A stretch of 64,000 nucleotides of DNA from Eremophila alpestris peregrina. Taxonomy: Eukaryota; Chordata; Aves; Passeriformes; Alaudidae. Below are positions 1 to 13,139 of this stretch, piece by piece (the stretch's first letter is position 1; each line of letters opens with the position of its first letter). The notes under the pieces are model-generated. The model was not told where the DNA came from. It saw only the letters and a program-made list of their open reading frames with translations, and searched no databases. The stretch spans positions 11,033,995-11,097,994 of the forward strand of contig WMCF01000024.1 in assembly GCA_009792885.1 (NCBI GenBank), written 5' to 3'. Made by a program: the position numbers and the translations under genes.

Positions 1-539
1 CGATGTTTACTGGAAAATGTTACATGGTAACTATTGCTTGTGTTTCGATTATTAATTGCCTCAGAAGAATATCAAGAATTCTATGTAATTTGAATTATAG
101 ATTTTTAATTATTTTTTTACTCAATGGCAACTTTTTAAACAAAACCTTTTAGAACTTTAATGCTACCAGACAAATTGCAATCTGCTCCCACAACTCAAGA
201 ACAGTGTTCCTACAGTATTTATGTCTTTGACAAAAGAGTTTAGTTCTTGTCTGAGGAAGTGTGCTCCAGAGAAGCTAAGAATAAAACAGGATTGACTTGT
301 AGACAGGAAAGAACTTATTTTGTGTCTCAAAAAATGAAAGATTGTCAGTCCTTCACTCACTTCCTGCACTGTTCTTAGTATTATAGCAAAGATCTAGTCA
401 TCAAAACTGAGAAATTAGGAATGTGAAGGCTTGACAAGCCAATCACAACAATGAGAATGTCTCCTGCAAGTACTCAGTGGAATAAGACAGGCTTGGAGGG
501 GGGAGAGAGACACTGCTTGAGTGGTTATGGAGCCACTCG
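1..539. other. unique AT-rich DNA, no gene seen
   Basis: No recognisable exon, RNA gene or repeat family. The only long frame is a 68-codon minus-strand frame at 163-369, which is low in complexity and matches nothing I know. Confidence 0.6.
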
Positions 540-960
540 TGCCCAATTTGTGATGAAGGGGTAAAAAACCCTGTGCAACTCCTTCCCCCAGCTGGTTATT
601 CCAGCTCCTGGGTGAGAACTACAGTCTGCAGGAACTTCGTGTTGTTGATGCTTTTTGAGGCTACTTAAAAACAGAGGCCAGACAGAATTAAGGTAATAAA
701 AAGCAGTTACATTTATTGAAGGGCCTTCAGGTACATTTAGGGCAGAAAAAGCCCCCCAGGGGCTACACCCAAAAATGGACCACGGGTCATGGGTTTTTGC
801 ACTTTCATAAGTTTGGTCCATTTGCATATTGGGGAGTTGAACTTCCAATTACAGCTTCAGGTAATGAAGTCATTTACCCAAGTTTGCTCCCTTCAGCTCA
901 CTTTTGTTTACATCTCTCAGGCCTGAGGCAGTGAGGTGTCCTTGATTCCAAGGCCTGGAG
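540..960 (-). mobile_element. ERV LTR fragment, probably a solo LTR (avian ERVK/ERV1-like)
   Basis: Read on the minus strand, this segment has the layout of a retroviral LTR. An octamer motif (ATGCAAAT, plus-strand positions 820-827) lies in the presumed U3. An AATAAA polyadenylation signal follows (plus-strand TTTATT at 712-717). After that comes a pyrimidine-rich R/U5-like stretch containing TCTGTCTGGCCTCTG. The wording closely resembles LTRs that I recall as common in songbird genomes; this is recognition from memory, not a database search. I could not find matching target-site duplications or clear TG/CA ends, so both boundaries are approximate. No primer-binding site or gag/pol reading frame lies beside it. 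A solo or truncated LTR is therefore the simplest reading. The 600-930 core is the most certain part. The class (ERVK versus ERV1) is a guess. Confidence 0.72.
712..717 (-). promoter_or_regulatory. AATAAA polyadenylation signal of the minus-strand LTR
   Basis: Seen as TTTATT on the plus strand. It sits between the U3-like octamer region and the R/U5-like pyrimidine-rich segment, as expected for an LTR poly(A) signal. Confidence 0.55.
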
Positions 961-2555
961 AGAAATTGTTGTCTTTGACCAAAATGGGAAAGCAGCAGCT
1001 AACGCTGTGTGTGGAGTTTGGAGTTATGCACTAAAGAACTGCAGGATTACAAATGCATGAAAAATGTAAAAGCTGAAATCCTAAGGTATCATTGCTACCC
1101 CAGCACTGTCACTCCTTCCTGAGCTGGTGGTTTAAACTTGTGGGAGGATGGATATATGCAAAAACCAGAGTCAGAGTGAGGCAAGTGTGAACTGCATCTC
1201 CAGCCCTTAAATAATTTACCTCAGGCTTTTTCTTCTCGAGCACTGTGGCCGTTCCAGCCAGCACTTGTGCATGAAAATTAGTTATCCAGCAGTTGTGTGC
1301 TGTGCCTTCACTTGAGCTGGGACAATATTGTATGACATCCTCTCTCCTTGAACTATCATATCCTTCCCCATCCGTCAGGTATTTTATCAGTCCCCTCTGT
1401 TTTCTCTTGAATTTCCTTATGCTGATCTAATATTAAATTTTACCCTGATTTTTCACTGCATCTTTTCCATTTACTTTAATTAAATGTTCGAGCCTTGTGG
1501 ATCAAGATAACTTTTATTAAAGTTAATAAATGTATGGTCCTTACGGATCTGCTTGTAGCTCCTTGTAGTTTCTCCTGGCTTCATCAAAGCCAAGGATTCT
1601 AGAGATAGAATGAGGCTATAAGAGAGATGGTAAATCTGAATTTATGAGAAATTTATGACATGAATTTCAAATGCAAGCAGCTCATTTTTCCTTAAGCACA
1701 AGTGCAGCGTTACCAATCAGGCTGGAGAGATACCTTTGTGAAACACCTTAGTCAATCACACATCAAACATGATTGGGAAGATAAAAATTTACTTACAAAA
1801 GCACCCAGGTTCCCACTGAAATTTGGCATGTTGATTGTAGATGTTGAATAATTTACAAGTCTGAGCAGTGCTGGCAGTGCCAGGAAGAAATGCTAATTCT
1901 TGTACAGGAATGTGCTGTCCTGTAACTTTGATTTTACTCTGCTCTCAACAATCTCACCTTTCAAGTGAATGGAGCTCAGAACTGATTTTTCCAAGTGTCA
2001 AAGCTGTGTGTGATAGAATGGCAGCATTTATCACATTGATGGAGTGCTGCTGGAAGTTGTTTGTAGTGTTTTACAATCCTAGAAGTTCAGCTCTGAAACG
2101 TGATGTAGAAAGATGCATCTGCTTTATCTTCTTCCCTTTCTGTTGTTTCTCCTGCATTATATAAACAAGAGTTGAGGAGGAGAAATTGTTTGCAAATCCT
2201 TTTTATCATTTGCATGAGGATTTCTCACTGTTAGTGTCAATAGAAATAATTGCATTGATATTAGCTTTTAAAAATAGAGCTGAACAGGTATTGTTTTATT
2301 AATTGCTGTAGACTGTGGTCTTGCAGCTAAAGCAGACTAAAATCAGGTTTGCTCCCTTTCCTCAGCATCCTCCCAACACTTTACAATTCCTATTCAACAA
2401 TATAAACATCATGCAGATGTAGTTTGTTCAGCGCAGTTTATTCTTTGATTAGTTAAGTAGCAATATCAATATTCATTATTAGTAAAGGACTCGATTAAGA
2501 TTTCTGCTGTTGCTTATACCACTTCACCAATTTTTCTGGAATGCATACAAACTAA
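961..2555. other. unique DNA, no gene seen
   Basis: AT-rich sequence without a recognisable repeat. The longest frame (98 codons, 1868-2164, plus) has no known motif. A small inverted repeat at about 1508-1525 (TAACTTT, TATT, AAAGTTA) is within chance expectation. Confidence 0.55.
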
Positions 2556-2600
2556 TGTATGTATATATATATATATATATGCATATATATGTTTATATGC
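2556..2600. repeat. TA/TG microsatellite
   Basis: Alternating ATGTATG followed by a run of TA dinucleotides, interrupted by GCATATATATG. It is likely length-variable between individuals. Confidence 0.9.
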
Positions 2601-2662
2601 AAAAGATTGATGGTTCTATTAACCTGCTGATATTTTGTTTTGGCATATCTGTGACAATTTGT

Positions 2663-2680
2663 AAAAAAAAAAAAAAAAAA
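2663..2680 (+). repeat. A18 homopolymer
   Basis: Uninterrupted run of 18 A. The 3' flank is GGACACAAATT. I saw no convincing retroposed gene body or target-site duplication around it. Confidence 0.9.
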
Positions 2681-3629
2681 GGACACAAATTAAAGGCAAC
2701 CAAGAAATATATACAGAAACCAGTGGCAACTGTTAGGGATAAACTAGAGAAAACAGCATTGTCCACTGCTTGTGGAGTTGTCCATTCAGAAATGTAGCTC
2801 AGTAACACTAAGCCAGCCTTGCAATAAAATCCAGGGAATTCTTGTTAGCACTTAAAAATCTGTCTAGACTTCATGCCACAGTCAAATTTTCTTATGTAAA
2901 TGTTCACATATATGTTAATATGGTGCACCTGGCCCACTTATGGGCTGTGTAATTACACTGACAAAACTGACGATGGCTTTAAAGTCAAGTATTTGCCTAA
3001 TTTCAACAACTGTTGAACCAGATTTGTACCTTCTACAAGTGACAGGATTTTCTCATTTTAATGGAGTTTTCCACTTGAATAAAGGGAACTGTACTTCCTA
3101 GTAATCCTAAAGAAACAGTGAACAAATGTCCTTTAAGTGAATAGAACAGTTCTGTGATAAATATCAACACTTACAAACTTAGGTTTGCCTCTAAATCAAA
3201 GTTTTATCCTTTGAATGTGTGGCATTGAATATTTGTCAGGCCTTTATTGTGTGTGGTATTACAGTGTTTAGGACTGGGCAGGCTGCAGAGCCCTCTGCCA
3301 TCTGCTAATATCAGCAAAAGTCATAGTTATTAGGCTATTTATCTGTACTTGAGGCTAATGCTGGTCTGATTTAAGTTTTTAAATCCAGAGAGTGTGAAAA
3401 TAATTTAAAATTAATTTCCAGACCTTTCAGGCAGAACCTAATATCACAGTGTAGGTCTCCACAGCAGAAAACTGTTTAAGTCCAGTTTAAGATCATACAA
3501 ATGACTTGTTTGTGGATGAAATATTTCCTGCTAACAGTGGTTAGCCAGTCTGGGTTCCTGACTGAATAAGTGTGACTGAGCCTAAGCACTTTAAAGTTTG
3601 AAAAATTAAAGAAAAATAAGATTAGAGAA
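2681..3629. other. unique AT-rich DNA, no gene seen
   Basis: Nothing recognisable. Stop codons are dense in all frames. Confidence 0.55.
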
Positions 3630-3680
3630 CCTGATTAAGAAAGTTTTAAACCTGATTAAGGAAGTTTTAAGCCTGATCAG
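3630..3680 (+). repeat. 21-bp tandem repeat, about 2.4 copies
   Basis: Unit CCTGATTAAGAAAGTTTTAAA at 3630-3650 is repeated with two changes at 3651-3671, then a partial CCTGATCAG at 3672-3680. A second small duplication follows: AAATGCTGTAC at 3712-3722 and again at 3723-3733. Confidence 0.85.
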
Positions 3681-3733
3681 TAAAATAGGTCTGTTTGAAT
3701 AAAAAGTTTTAAAATGCTGTACAAATGCTGTAC

Positions 3734-4292
3734 ACATAGCAGAAGATATGGCAAATTTTCACAAGATCCTATCTATAGACTGATAAGGTTTATAAGATTG
3801 AGCTGCTGCAACAAATAACAGTCAAAATTTGCAAGTTTCTAAGCAGTCTGCTGCAAAATTGCTAAAAGCAATTATATAATTGAGATATATATATAAATGC
3901 TGCAAATTTGGGTAGCAGGGCACAGATCCAAACACAGAGCTGTATTTCCATCTCAGCTATAGAGGTTACAATACAAGTATTTCCTTGAATTTCCTTGGAA
4001 GTGTTCCATTTGCCCTTCACTCCTTTGAATGGTGGATTTTCTGTGCCTGTGCTTAGGACATGAAGATTAATAGGGGTACTCTGACTGTAAAAGTGGTGTC
4101 TTTTCCTCAGATAACCAGTGCTATGAAACCTGAAACCAAAAAACCTGATCTCATGGAACAGAAGCAGATTTCGAAGGGGATTACATGTTTTTAAGTGCAA
4201 TTTTTAAAGCAGAATGTTTTCTCCTATTGAGGAGTTTTAAACAGTCCAGAATGGTTTTGTTCTCATGGGCACTGCAGCCAGCACAGGCTGGA
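3734..4292. other. unique DNA, no gene seen
   Basis: Contains a 112-codon minus-strand frame (3862-4200) with no recognisable domain. The sequence is otherwise featureless. Confidence 0.5.
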
Positions 4293-4307
4293 GGGGGGGG
4301 GGGGGGG
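4293..4307 (+). repeat. G15 tract
   Basis: Fifteen consecutive G, about 55 bp upstream of a CR1 fragment. Such runs are prone to length variation and sequencing error. Confidence 0.9.
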
Positions 4308-4361
4308 CTGTGGAAACCTCAGGAAGTTCAAGATTTCTTAGAGAAGCAATTTTTTTCAGTA

Positions 4362-4716
4362 CGGCCAGGGTTGTTAATCTGCAGGAGAGAAAGTTCCAGA
4401 GAGACCTCAGAGCCCCTTCCAGGGCCTAAAGGGGCTCCAGGGGAGCTGGAGAGGGACTTTTGTCAGTGGCCTGGAGGAAGGGGAATGGTTTCAAACTGAC
4501 AGGTTTAGTTTAAATATCATGAAGGAATTGTTTCCTGTGAGGGTGCCCAGAGAAGCTGGGGCTGCCCCTGGATTCCCAGAGGTGTCCAAGGCCAGGTGGG
4601 GCATTGGGGCTTGGAGCAGCCTGGGACAGTGGAAGGCGTCCCTGCCCGTGGCAGGACAGGAGAAATGAGAGGATCTTTAAGGTCTCTACCAGCCTAAAGC
4701 ATTCTGTGATTCTAAA
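4362..4716 (+). mobile_element. CR1 LINE, 5'-truncated 3' end
   Basis: This is the 3'-terminal part of an avian CR1 retrotransposon in plus orientation. Landmarks in order are GAGACCTCAGAGCCCCTTCC, CTCCAGGGGAGCTGGAGAGG, GTGCCCAGAGAAGCTGGGGC, GTGTCCAAGGCCAGG, GGACAGTGGAAGG and the terminal ATTCTGTGATTCTAAA, the degenerate form of the CR1 octamer tail. There is an internal deletion in the 'GTGAGGCACTGGCACAGG' region. The ORF2 coding part is absent, as in nearly all avian copies. Open frames in this interval belong to the repeat and are not genes. Confidence 0.93.
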
Positions 4717-7700
4717 TGTTAAAAGACAAACTGTTATATTCCAACATGGGGTTTCTCCCAAGATCTTCTGGAATTTCTCATTTGTTTTGAATTTTATCAG
4801 TTCCACTACAGTGGGATCAAACCCTCCAAAATCAACACAGTAACCTGTGGAGGAGGAGGAAAATTATTTCCATTCAGGTCTTTTCTGCACACAGATGTAA
4901 GCATAAGAGAGGTGACTGAAAGGTAACTCTATTTACCGTAGCTTTATTTTAATCCTCTGGGAATTCATTAACATCCCTCTCAAATGCCAGTGTTCAAACC
5001 CTGCTATAAGAGAGCAAATAAGAAAGGTTGTGCAAATGCAGCTAAAGACACACTGCTTTGTCTGGGTTTCCCTAATTCACTGTAGTAAAGATATATTGCG
5101 TGGGTTCCCCTCTTGAAAAATCATTTATCAGGACGACAGGTGAATAATGAATGTAATTCACTAATATTGCACCATCTCCTCATCGGGGATTAGAGAGAAC
5201 AGGAAGGAAGAAAACTGTTGTGAAGTTGTTTTAGGAAGGGGTTAGGTGAACTGCATCTTTTTATTTCCTTGTAAATTCTGTTTCTATGAGGCAATGGGGA
5301 TGTCTGTTGCTGTTAATAAAGGAAACAATGGCCAACAATTCAGTTCCTAAATTGCCCCTGATAAGGTGGTCATGCTTGCCTGACTTTCTGTGTTTGCAGT
5401 AAACCACCAGCAGTGGTGGCTGCTCGGGGATGTGGATGTCCTGAATTCTGGATAGAAAATCTATAAATAATACTGGAAATGCTTTTTCAAAGTAAAAATA
5501 CAGTTTTCACTGATCTCTAATTGCTCTTTGAAAGCTTTACTTTTAAAGCCGAAATTCCTTGTGACATAATTAATTGTTTGTTGTATACATTGCTCAGGTA
5601 CATGTGCACATTTCATCTGTACCCAGAGGAAAGAACTCAAGGAAAAAATTGTGTCTCTGTCTGTTAACTGGCTACCACTGAAAATTTGGGTTTCTCCAGA
5701 GTAATATGAAGGCAATTCATGCTTCATCCTGGTACTCCTTGAAGTTAACTTTCTCTTACTTTTTGTGCTGGTCTGCAATATCCACCTGTAAGTGTCTCTG
5801 GTGTGGCAACTGTGTTGGGATGTGCTCACCTGAAATAAGAGATCTCATACAATTCTTAACCCTCGGGCTTTATAAGCCCATGAACTATGGGGCTTCCAGA
5901 ACATTACTGGCTCTGCTCTGAAGTCTGAACCTTGCCTTATTCATTGCCACAGCGTGAAACAAGGCTTCTGTAAATTACAGATGGTCACCAAATTGACAAT
6001 GCATTTGCTGAAGCATGAATTTCCAGCCCAATGAAACTCTGCTCCCCATGTGCTCGGGAGGCTCCTGGGATAACACAAAGTGACAACGTGCACGGGTGTG
6101 CAGGCGAGCACAGGATGCACACAGCATATGTTGGATCTTGCTTTCACATGGAGCTGAAGGGAATTGAGAGAGAAAACATCATGAACTTAACAAAAGATCT
6201 CCTTGGTACAACTCAACCCCCTTCTCAGTGCCCACAGGATGAGCTGGAGAAGCCATTTAAGTCTCAGTTTCTTGTGAAATACACCATAATTCTGGCCACA
6301 TGCACACTGGAGGCTCTGCAGCTCTAACCCATCTACCTGTGACCACAGCCTAGGACTGAGACCAGGCCTTTCTTCATGACTGTAAGTCCTGCAGTTCTGC
6401 TCTGATTAATGAAATTCTAGGCTTCTGACATGTAACTTTAAATTTTACAAGTGTGTGCTTACTCTGCAAATGTAAGTTCACATTTACATTGTGCATATGG
6501 AACTTAGAGATTCTCAGTGGACTGGAAATCAAAACTTATGGCTCCTAATGCCAGAGCAATGTTTGACTCCATAACATCAGAATAGCCTGCAAGTCCGTTC
6601 ATATAATCAATATATAAAGCAGGGTATCAAAAGTACATCCACTCTCATGTATTGCTATAAAAACACATACACACACCAGTAGTACTACTTTAATATTAAT
6701 GTGAACAAGTGTTTCAGATTTTACATTTAGGTGTTTATTTTTTGTTATTCCTCTGGCACGTGCCATAGAAACTTGGGCTCTGCTGAAAATTTGGTGCTTA
6801 ACCATCTGGTATAATTGCCTTCCTTTTTAATAGGTTAGCACTAGGTTAGTTTTCCAGCAATTTTTTTCTTATACACATTCTTTGGTGTCAGGGCTGAGGT
6901 GTAAGGATAGAAAGGGAATTAATCACATGCTTAAATGCAGCTGCAAAACGAATAAAAGGAAATCAGGAAAAGTTGCCCAGTTCTGTATCTCATGATATCC
7001 TGTGGTTCTTTAGAGTGACAAACTAACTCAAAGATCTTTTTTATTTTTCTAAAACTGAGAAGAAACATTTCAAATTTGAGTCTAACCTTCCATTGCCTCA
7101 AAACTATCTGGGCCAAAATCACTGCACAATTTCTGAAATTGTTCAGAAAGCAGCCTTCTGAAAGTACCTTTTTGTTTTAGACACAACATTATTAGAATTT
7201 CCCTGGGATATCAGCAGCTGTCACCAAGATGTGAGAGATCCAGTTCTCAGGAGGATACAGAGTCACTGTCTGTCAAAATCCTTGTCCAAACCCCTTTCTG
7301 AACCAGCTGCAGAATGGATTTTTAGTTGTATATTCCACTACCCAAGTTGTGAGTTATTTCAAATGGATTTTTCTGAATTTTTGATAGCTGGAGCCAGCAA
7401 ATATATTTGTATAAAATATTTATATAATCTCCAAGCCAGAGAGGAATAAGTCCCTAACTTGTTAGCTCACCTAGGAAAATGGGACACGGAGCTATCGGTC
7501 TCTTCTCCAGGCCTTAAAGATTCATTCTGTATAAGATAATAAGAAAAGCATGCATCAATAGCCCACCTAGGGCAGTCTCTCCAGAAATAGTAAATGGGAG
7601 CTCAGGTCAGTGCAGGCAGAGTCTGCTCCCCCTCACTGTCTACAGAATTACCCTGTGGGGTGAGGGGACAGGAAGGCCCTGCCATCAATACCAATTTTAT

Positions 7701-7721
7701 CAACCTTTTGATAAGAAACCT
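4717..7721. other. unique DNA, no gene seen
   Basis: No recognised repeat or exon. The longest frame (122 codons, minus, 5461-5829) lacks any motif I know. A short CA stretch lies near 6664-6676. Confidence 0.5.
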
Positions 7722-7753
7722 TGTTTTTTTTGTTTTGTTTTGTTTTTTTTTTT
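7722..7753 (+). repeat. T-rich (TTTTG)n simple repeat
   Basis: T runs broken by single G, ending in CAAACAG. The pyrimidine tract plus CAG resembles a splice acceptor, but no following open exon is convincing. Confidence 0.75.
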
Positions 7754-10700
7754 CAAACAGGTGCTACAAAGCTGCTTTTTCATTTAGGTTCTGATGGAAA
7801 GTTTGAATTGATTTAAATTCTTTTCATTTAAAATCCTCTTTTGACAGGATTGTTTTTTTTCCTTTTTTGACTTTATCCGAACATTTGTTGCCCCTCCGGT
7901 TTATCTGGGAAATATGAGCATAAAATCAGTTTACCCTTTGGAAAGAATGGCCTCAAGCTCACCCATTTTTAGGACACGAAGTGAAGGCTGCAAATTTGGA
8001 TGGGTATAGTCCTGATTAACAACTACTCTATGTTCTTTGTGTCTGGCGGTTTTAATATGAAAAATGTTAGGGAGCTGGAGGAAGAATGGAGTCTGTTCCT
8101 TCTGTTCTGCAATATTGGGGTGGTGAAGCCAGCAGAACTCCCTGCCTCTTTTCCATCTCTAATCACCATTTAGAATAGAGGAAATAAGAAAAAAAACCAA
8201 ACAAAATCATGAGAATGTTCTGACTCTCTCATTGCTTTTCAATTGTTTCCTAATAATAAATAATGAATAAGTGGCAATAACAAGGTACACCTTGTGCTGC
8301 AACAAACATGGCATCATTTTAACACTTCATAGTCAAGGAGAAGGCAAGGCTCCAGTCTCCCTGGAATTGCCAGGCCTTTGGATCATCTGGCAGAATGTGC
8401 TGTAGGAGAAGCACAGCTGGGTCTGTTTCTCTCAGGAGAATCCTGTGAAATACCCTGGTGTCAGACTCAGCTGGCTGAAAAAAGCTGTGCGCCCAGAGTT
8501 GTCTCCCATTTGCCTGCAAAATGCCTTTTTTCATCTGTCTTGCACTAACTGGAATTAGTTCAGCATTTTGGATTGATTAATAAGTATTTTATTTATATTC
8601 AGAGCAAACATCAGTCCCAAGGAAATCCAGAGATGTCAGGAAAATTGCCGTTGGAAATATCAGACTGTTAGTCTAAATGCTAAATATTTTCTAAAGAACA
8701 CCATGACAAACTATAGCAGTTACCACAATTTCTATTTTGTTATTGGAACAACAAATATTTTAAGCTTTCATTGAAATGATGCTGAAAATATGGACTAAAA
8801 GTTAACATTAAAATTCCAAATTTAAAATAGAAAAGGTAAAAGCTTGGCCTGTCTTACTGCCAGATGGCTTCTGTAGGCCTCAGTTTTGCGAATATGTGCA
8901 CAAGTTTTTAACTTTGTATTGGTGACTGGTACTGCTGAGAGCTAATAGAAAGTCTAAGTCAAAAAGTCAGAGGAAAGCTCATGGTCGACTCATCTAGTTT
9001 ATCTGGTTTTTAAAAGTTGGATTAACTTGACTTCTGTTCCTCTGAAATACTCTGACAGTTTTGTGGCAGCAGAGCACTGGTATTGTTTCATTTTGTGATT
9101 GTTCTGACTGGTAGGCATGCAGTTTTAATAGGTGGTGAGAATTACATCTAACAAAGGGGGTTTGTAATTTTTGGGGTGTTAATCCTGTTAGTTCAGTGAT
9201 GTAGAGATGGCACTGGCCATACTTCACAATGGAATAATGTACATTACATACTTGGACGACTGCAAAACCTCCAGGCCCCAAGCTGTCACTTTTCTGATGC
9301 TTTTTTCTGGCTTCCAGTAATTCACAAATATTCAGTGTCTATGGATAGGCTTGGAGAACAAATATTGCCTTATCCACACTTACCAAATCTAATTAATACA
9401 TCCAAGCCCCGTAACTGTTTACACAGTTTAACCTAGTTATTCCACTGAAAATGGGTGTGACTGGGAGGGTTGGTTGGTTTTGGAGGTTTCTGTGGTACCT
9501 GTGTGTGTTTCTGCAACCACTCTTCACATTTTAGTGCACAGATGAATATCTCAAGAGTGTCGACAGCCTCAAGTATATCAGATTCCTACAGGTTTAGTCA
9601 ACAGCAGTTGGGTAGAGAAGAGAGATCCTGTTTTCCCTGTAGTTTCAAGCAGAGGATCTCCATAGGACAGCTCCAGCCCTGCACTCTGTGCTGCACCAGT
9701 GCAGAAAGGATTTATTTCGAACCCATCAGAGATCAAACAATCTCACCAGACACAAGTCTGGCTTCCTGTGGGTCCACAGTGTGTAGAACAACCTGTCACT
9801 TAGCTGTGTTTGGCTTCTTTAATGCAATTTCCATCTCCAGCAATCAAAGCATGCATTAAAGTTATTATCAGTTCTGTTGCTTTCCTTTTACCTGATTTTC
9901 AAATCGTCAGAATGATGTCTTTTGTTCTATTATAAATTAATTGTCTTTGAATCTTCAATCATTGGCAGATGGATTTCTTTGTTTAAATACAAATATGAAG
10001 ATGCTGATTTATTTGGATTTCTGAACACTGATTGTATGATAATTGCATCTTCTTGTGAGTAATTGAATTATTCTCATATTATGCTAATCTCATTTCCCTT
10101 AAAGCCTGCCTGAAAATCAGACTGACTTATTTACCTGTATAGGTGAATACTCATCCAGAAGGATCTATTTTTAGACTGCAAAAACTGTTTTCAAAGTTGT
10201 CTGATTGTTGGTGCTGGTAAATGCACTGCAAATGCAGATGCAGGAAGCAACATTTCCCCAAAACAACAGCTCATGTTGGTGATGCTGCTGTAATTCTATC
10301 GTGCTGATATTTTGTAAATAAATAAATCAAAACCAGGAAAGGACTAAAAATGAGGATCAGGCTCACATAACATGTGGTGTAAAATATGTGCTTGAAGTTT
10401 CTGCTTATCTAAGAGGGTTTTAAATAATCAATGGCCTTTGCTGGTGCTATCAATTTGTTGCATCCAAATTATGGAATACATTGCAGGAATCCTCTATCAA
10501 TTTCACAGGCGGAAACCTGTAATGGAATCAAAAGGAAGCACAATTCATGCTTGAAGCTGAAATATTATTATTAGCTCAGTTGAGGTCTTAACACTCTAAA
10601 AATATCATTAATTGTGTTATGATGATTGTGCAAATTGCATACAGTTAAAATACATACACACAAATATTCCAGTACCTCCCACTTTACCTCCAGATCCCAA

Positions 10701-13139
10701 GGTCAACAGCTTCATTTGTGGCATGAGAACATAGTAAAGAAAACCAGTAGTGTCCTGGGACCTCTGTTGGGACAATTAGGATATTGATTGGTACTTTCTT
10801 CTTTGTTATGGTAAATTCTGCACTGGTTCATTTTCAATATATTTATTAAAATGCTCTATAATTTGATATTTTGTCTACACGGTGGAATTCCACTTTACAT
10901 CCAAAGTTGCCATACATGGTTTGGGTTACATGCATTGGACTCTTGCTGTCTTCCTCTTATTTCTAAAACTGGCTACAAGGCAAAATTTAATTCAGAATTT
11001 AAAACCTCCAAATAATTTTCATTTTTCATTTGGAAAAAGATCATATGAGTACAAACTTCTTCTTTATAAGTTATGCAATACTGATATGTTTTGACCAGAA
11101 AAATGAAAGACCTTTCTCCAGCTGGAATATCAGTAAATACAAATTTGCTGAATACCAGCAATGTTGATGACAATTGCTACTTCATGCTATCCTTCCTCAG
11201 AAAAAAATTGTATGAGAAGTGGAAATACATTGATGATTAATGCTTATACTAGTTCCTATTAAGTGAAATCCATAGCATTTAGCATAATTTTGAGGTCAGA
11301 AGAAACCTATAGGAATCTGACTGGTGGGAAGTATGTTCCAAGCTCAGTAAAATATTTGAAAGGAGAAGGACATGTGTTGGCATGGCAACACTGCTTAATT
11401 CATATTTGTCAAGGCCACTGTAATTACTTAGCTGGTCACCGGTCACAGGAAGAATGTTATCAGAACTAAAATTGTTCCATCTTGTCCCCAGCTTCCAGGC
11501 CAGAGGTTTCCAGATAAATCAAGAAGTGCAGTGTGACTGCGGGACCTTGCTCTCTCTTGCCTTGGCCTCAGAAAAATCTCACATAAGTACCCTTTTGATC
11601 TTGTGTTTTCTGGATGCAAATTGCAGATTATTTTAGTGAAAGTATCTTCTCTTGCTTACAGGATGAAATGTCTGGATATGAAAAGTGGACTGTTTTGTTT
11701 ACTTGTTTGAGGGGTCACTTTTGAACAGGTTTCAGAAACCACTACTCAATGTCTGAGACCAACCCCATATGACAGCAGGTATTAGAATATAAATCAGTAT
11801 ATCAGAATCAAAAAAGGGTTTCAGGAGGGATCATTCAGTACAGAGCACTGTCCTTTCCTGCATTTATGCAGAAAGGTGGAAGGAATACCTGTTCATTTGG
11901 GGGTTGAAAGGATTTGATGTAAAACTGGAAGGTGAACAGAACCTGGATTGCTGCAAGGCTTGTGTTCCATCGTGGTTAACTCATCTCAAAACCAAGAGCC
12001 GTGGTTTCCCCTCATCACTCTTACAGCTAAAAATTGTTCTTGTCAGCACAAGGGTTTGATTTTTTGATCAAAGTTGAAATTACCTGATACTATTATAGAC
12101 AGTTCATTGAAGATAAAGGTTGAGAATTTGCTCTCACAGTTGTCATGTTTTTCAGGGGAATTTAGAAGTTGTTAATACTTCCGCCTTTCCAAATCCATTT
12201 AACTTGCATTATAGATTAAACAGTGATAATTAATTAAAATTCTAGTTAAAATAATTCCAATTCTAGTTGATGTTTAAATTTAATTTTTAATTTTTTTCTT
12301 TGATTTCCTGAAGTTGTGTACACAGTGTTGTAAAATTTCACACGCAGAATTTCACATGTGGGTTGTAACGCCCGCTGTTCCTGATAAATGGCTTGTAAAA
12401 GAAAGGCACTATGAATTTTAATGGTATTTAAGCTTTATTTCTATTTTCTTCTTGGATTTATAGTGTGCTTCTTCTATTGATCCATACCATTAATGCTGAG
12501 ATATGCTACATTTATTTTCTGAGATTGATAATGCTGTGTGGTTTGTTGGCATTAACTGGGATGGCCATAAGGAGAATAATCTTTGAGCAGAAGGAACAGA
12601 TCTTTTCAGTGAATACAGATCTTTTCAATGAAAATTTCCTAGGGAATATTTCCCTTATAGTATAGATTTTATATATTAGTTTGAGTTACCAATAAAGATA
12701 AAACCCAGAGGGAAAATTTTGCTTTTCTTCACACGAATGGATTCTCAGTTGGTAGAAATAGGCTCAGCTTCTTCCATTTCAATGAACTTACACCACTTCA
12801 CTGTGCCAATATCAGGGGGAAAATATCACTTCCATCAGCCTTCCAGGTAAATAATCCAGTAATTTATCTGAGTAGCATTCTCAAAATAAAAATGTAGAAA
12901 TGTTCTTGTTGGAGCAGCAAAACAGAATAGCAAGGTTGTCTGAGTTCACACCTTGCTGAGGCTACTAATTGAAATTGAAAAATCAAAACAATTTACAAGA
13001 AAGCAAAAGCAATTAGCAAAAGAATATAACAACAGTGAAGTTTATCACTTGGAAATGATCTTATTTGTTTCTCAGAATCTTTATGGATGAAATTTCCTTT
13101 GAGGTGTTTCTTTTGTAATTGACTCGTAGAGTTATTTGT
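7754..13139. other. unique DNA, no gene seen
   Basis: Long AT-rich stretch without recognised repeats. The longest frame is 129 codons (9470-9859, plus); it is Cys/Ser-rich and matches no family I know. The 9880-10640 part is rich in ATTA and octamer-like words and could hold regulatory DNA, but the sequence alone does not show it. Confidence 0.5.

Noticed and set aside
1488..1500. GTTCGAGCC, resembling a tRNA B box
   Set aside because: No A box, no cloverleaf and no acceptor stem could be drawn around it.
7722..7775. Polypyrimidine tract ending in CAG, as at a splice acceptor
   Set aside because: The tract is a simple repeat, and no recognisable exon or downstream donor follows.
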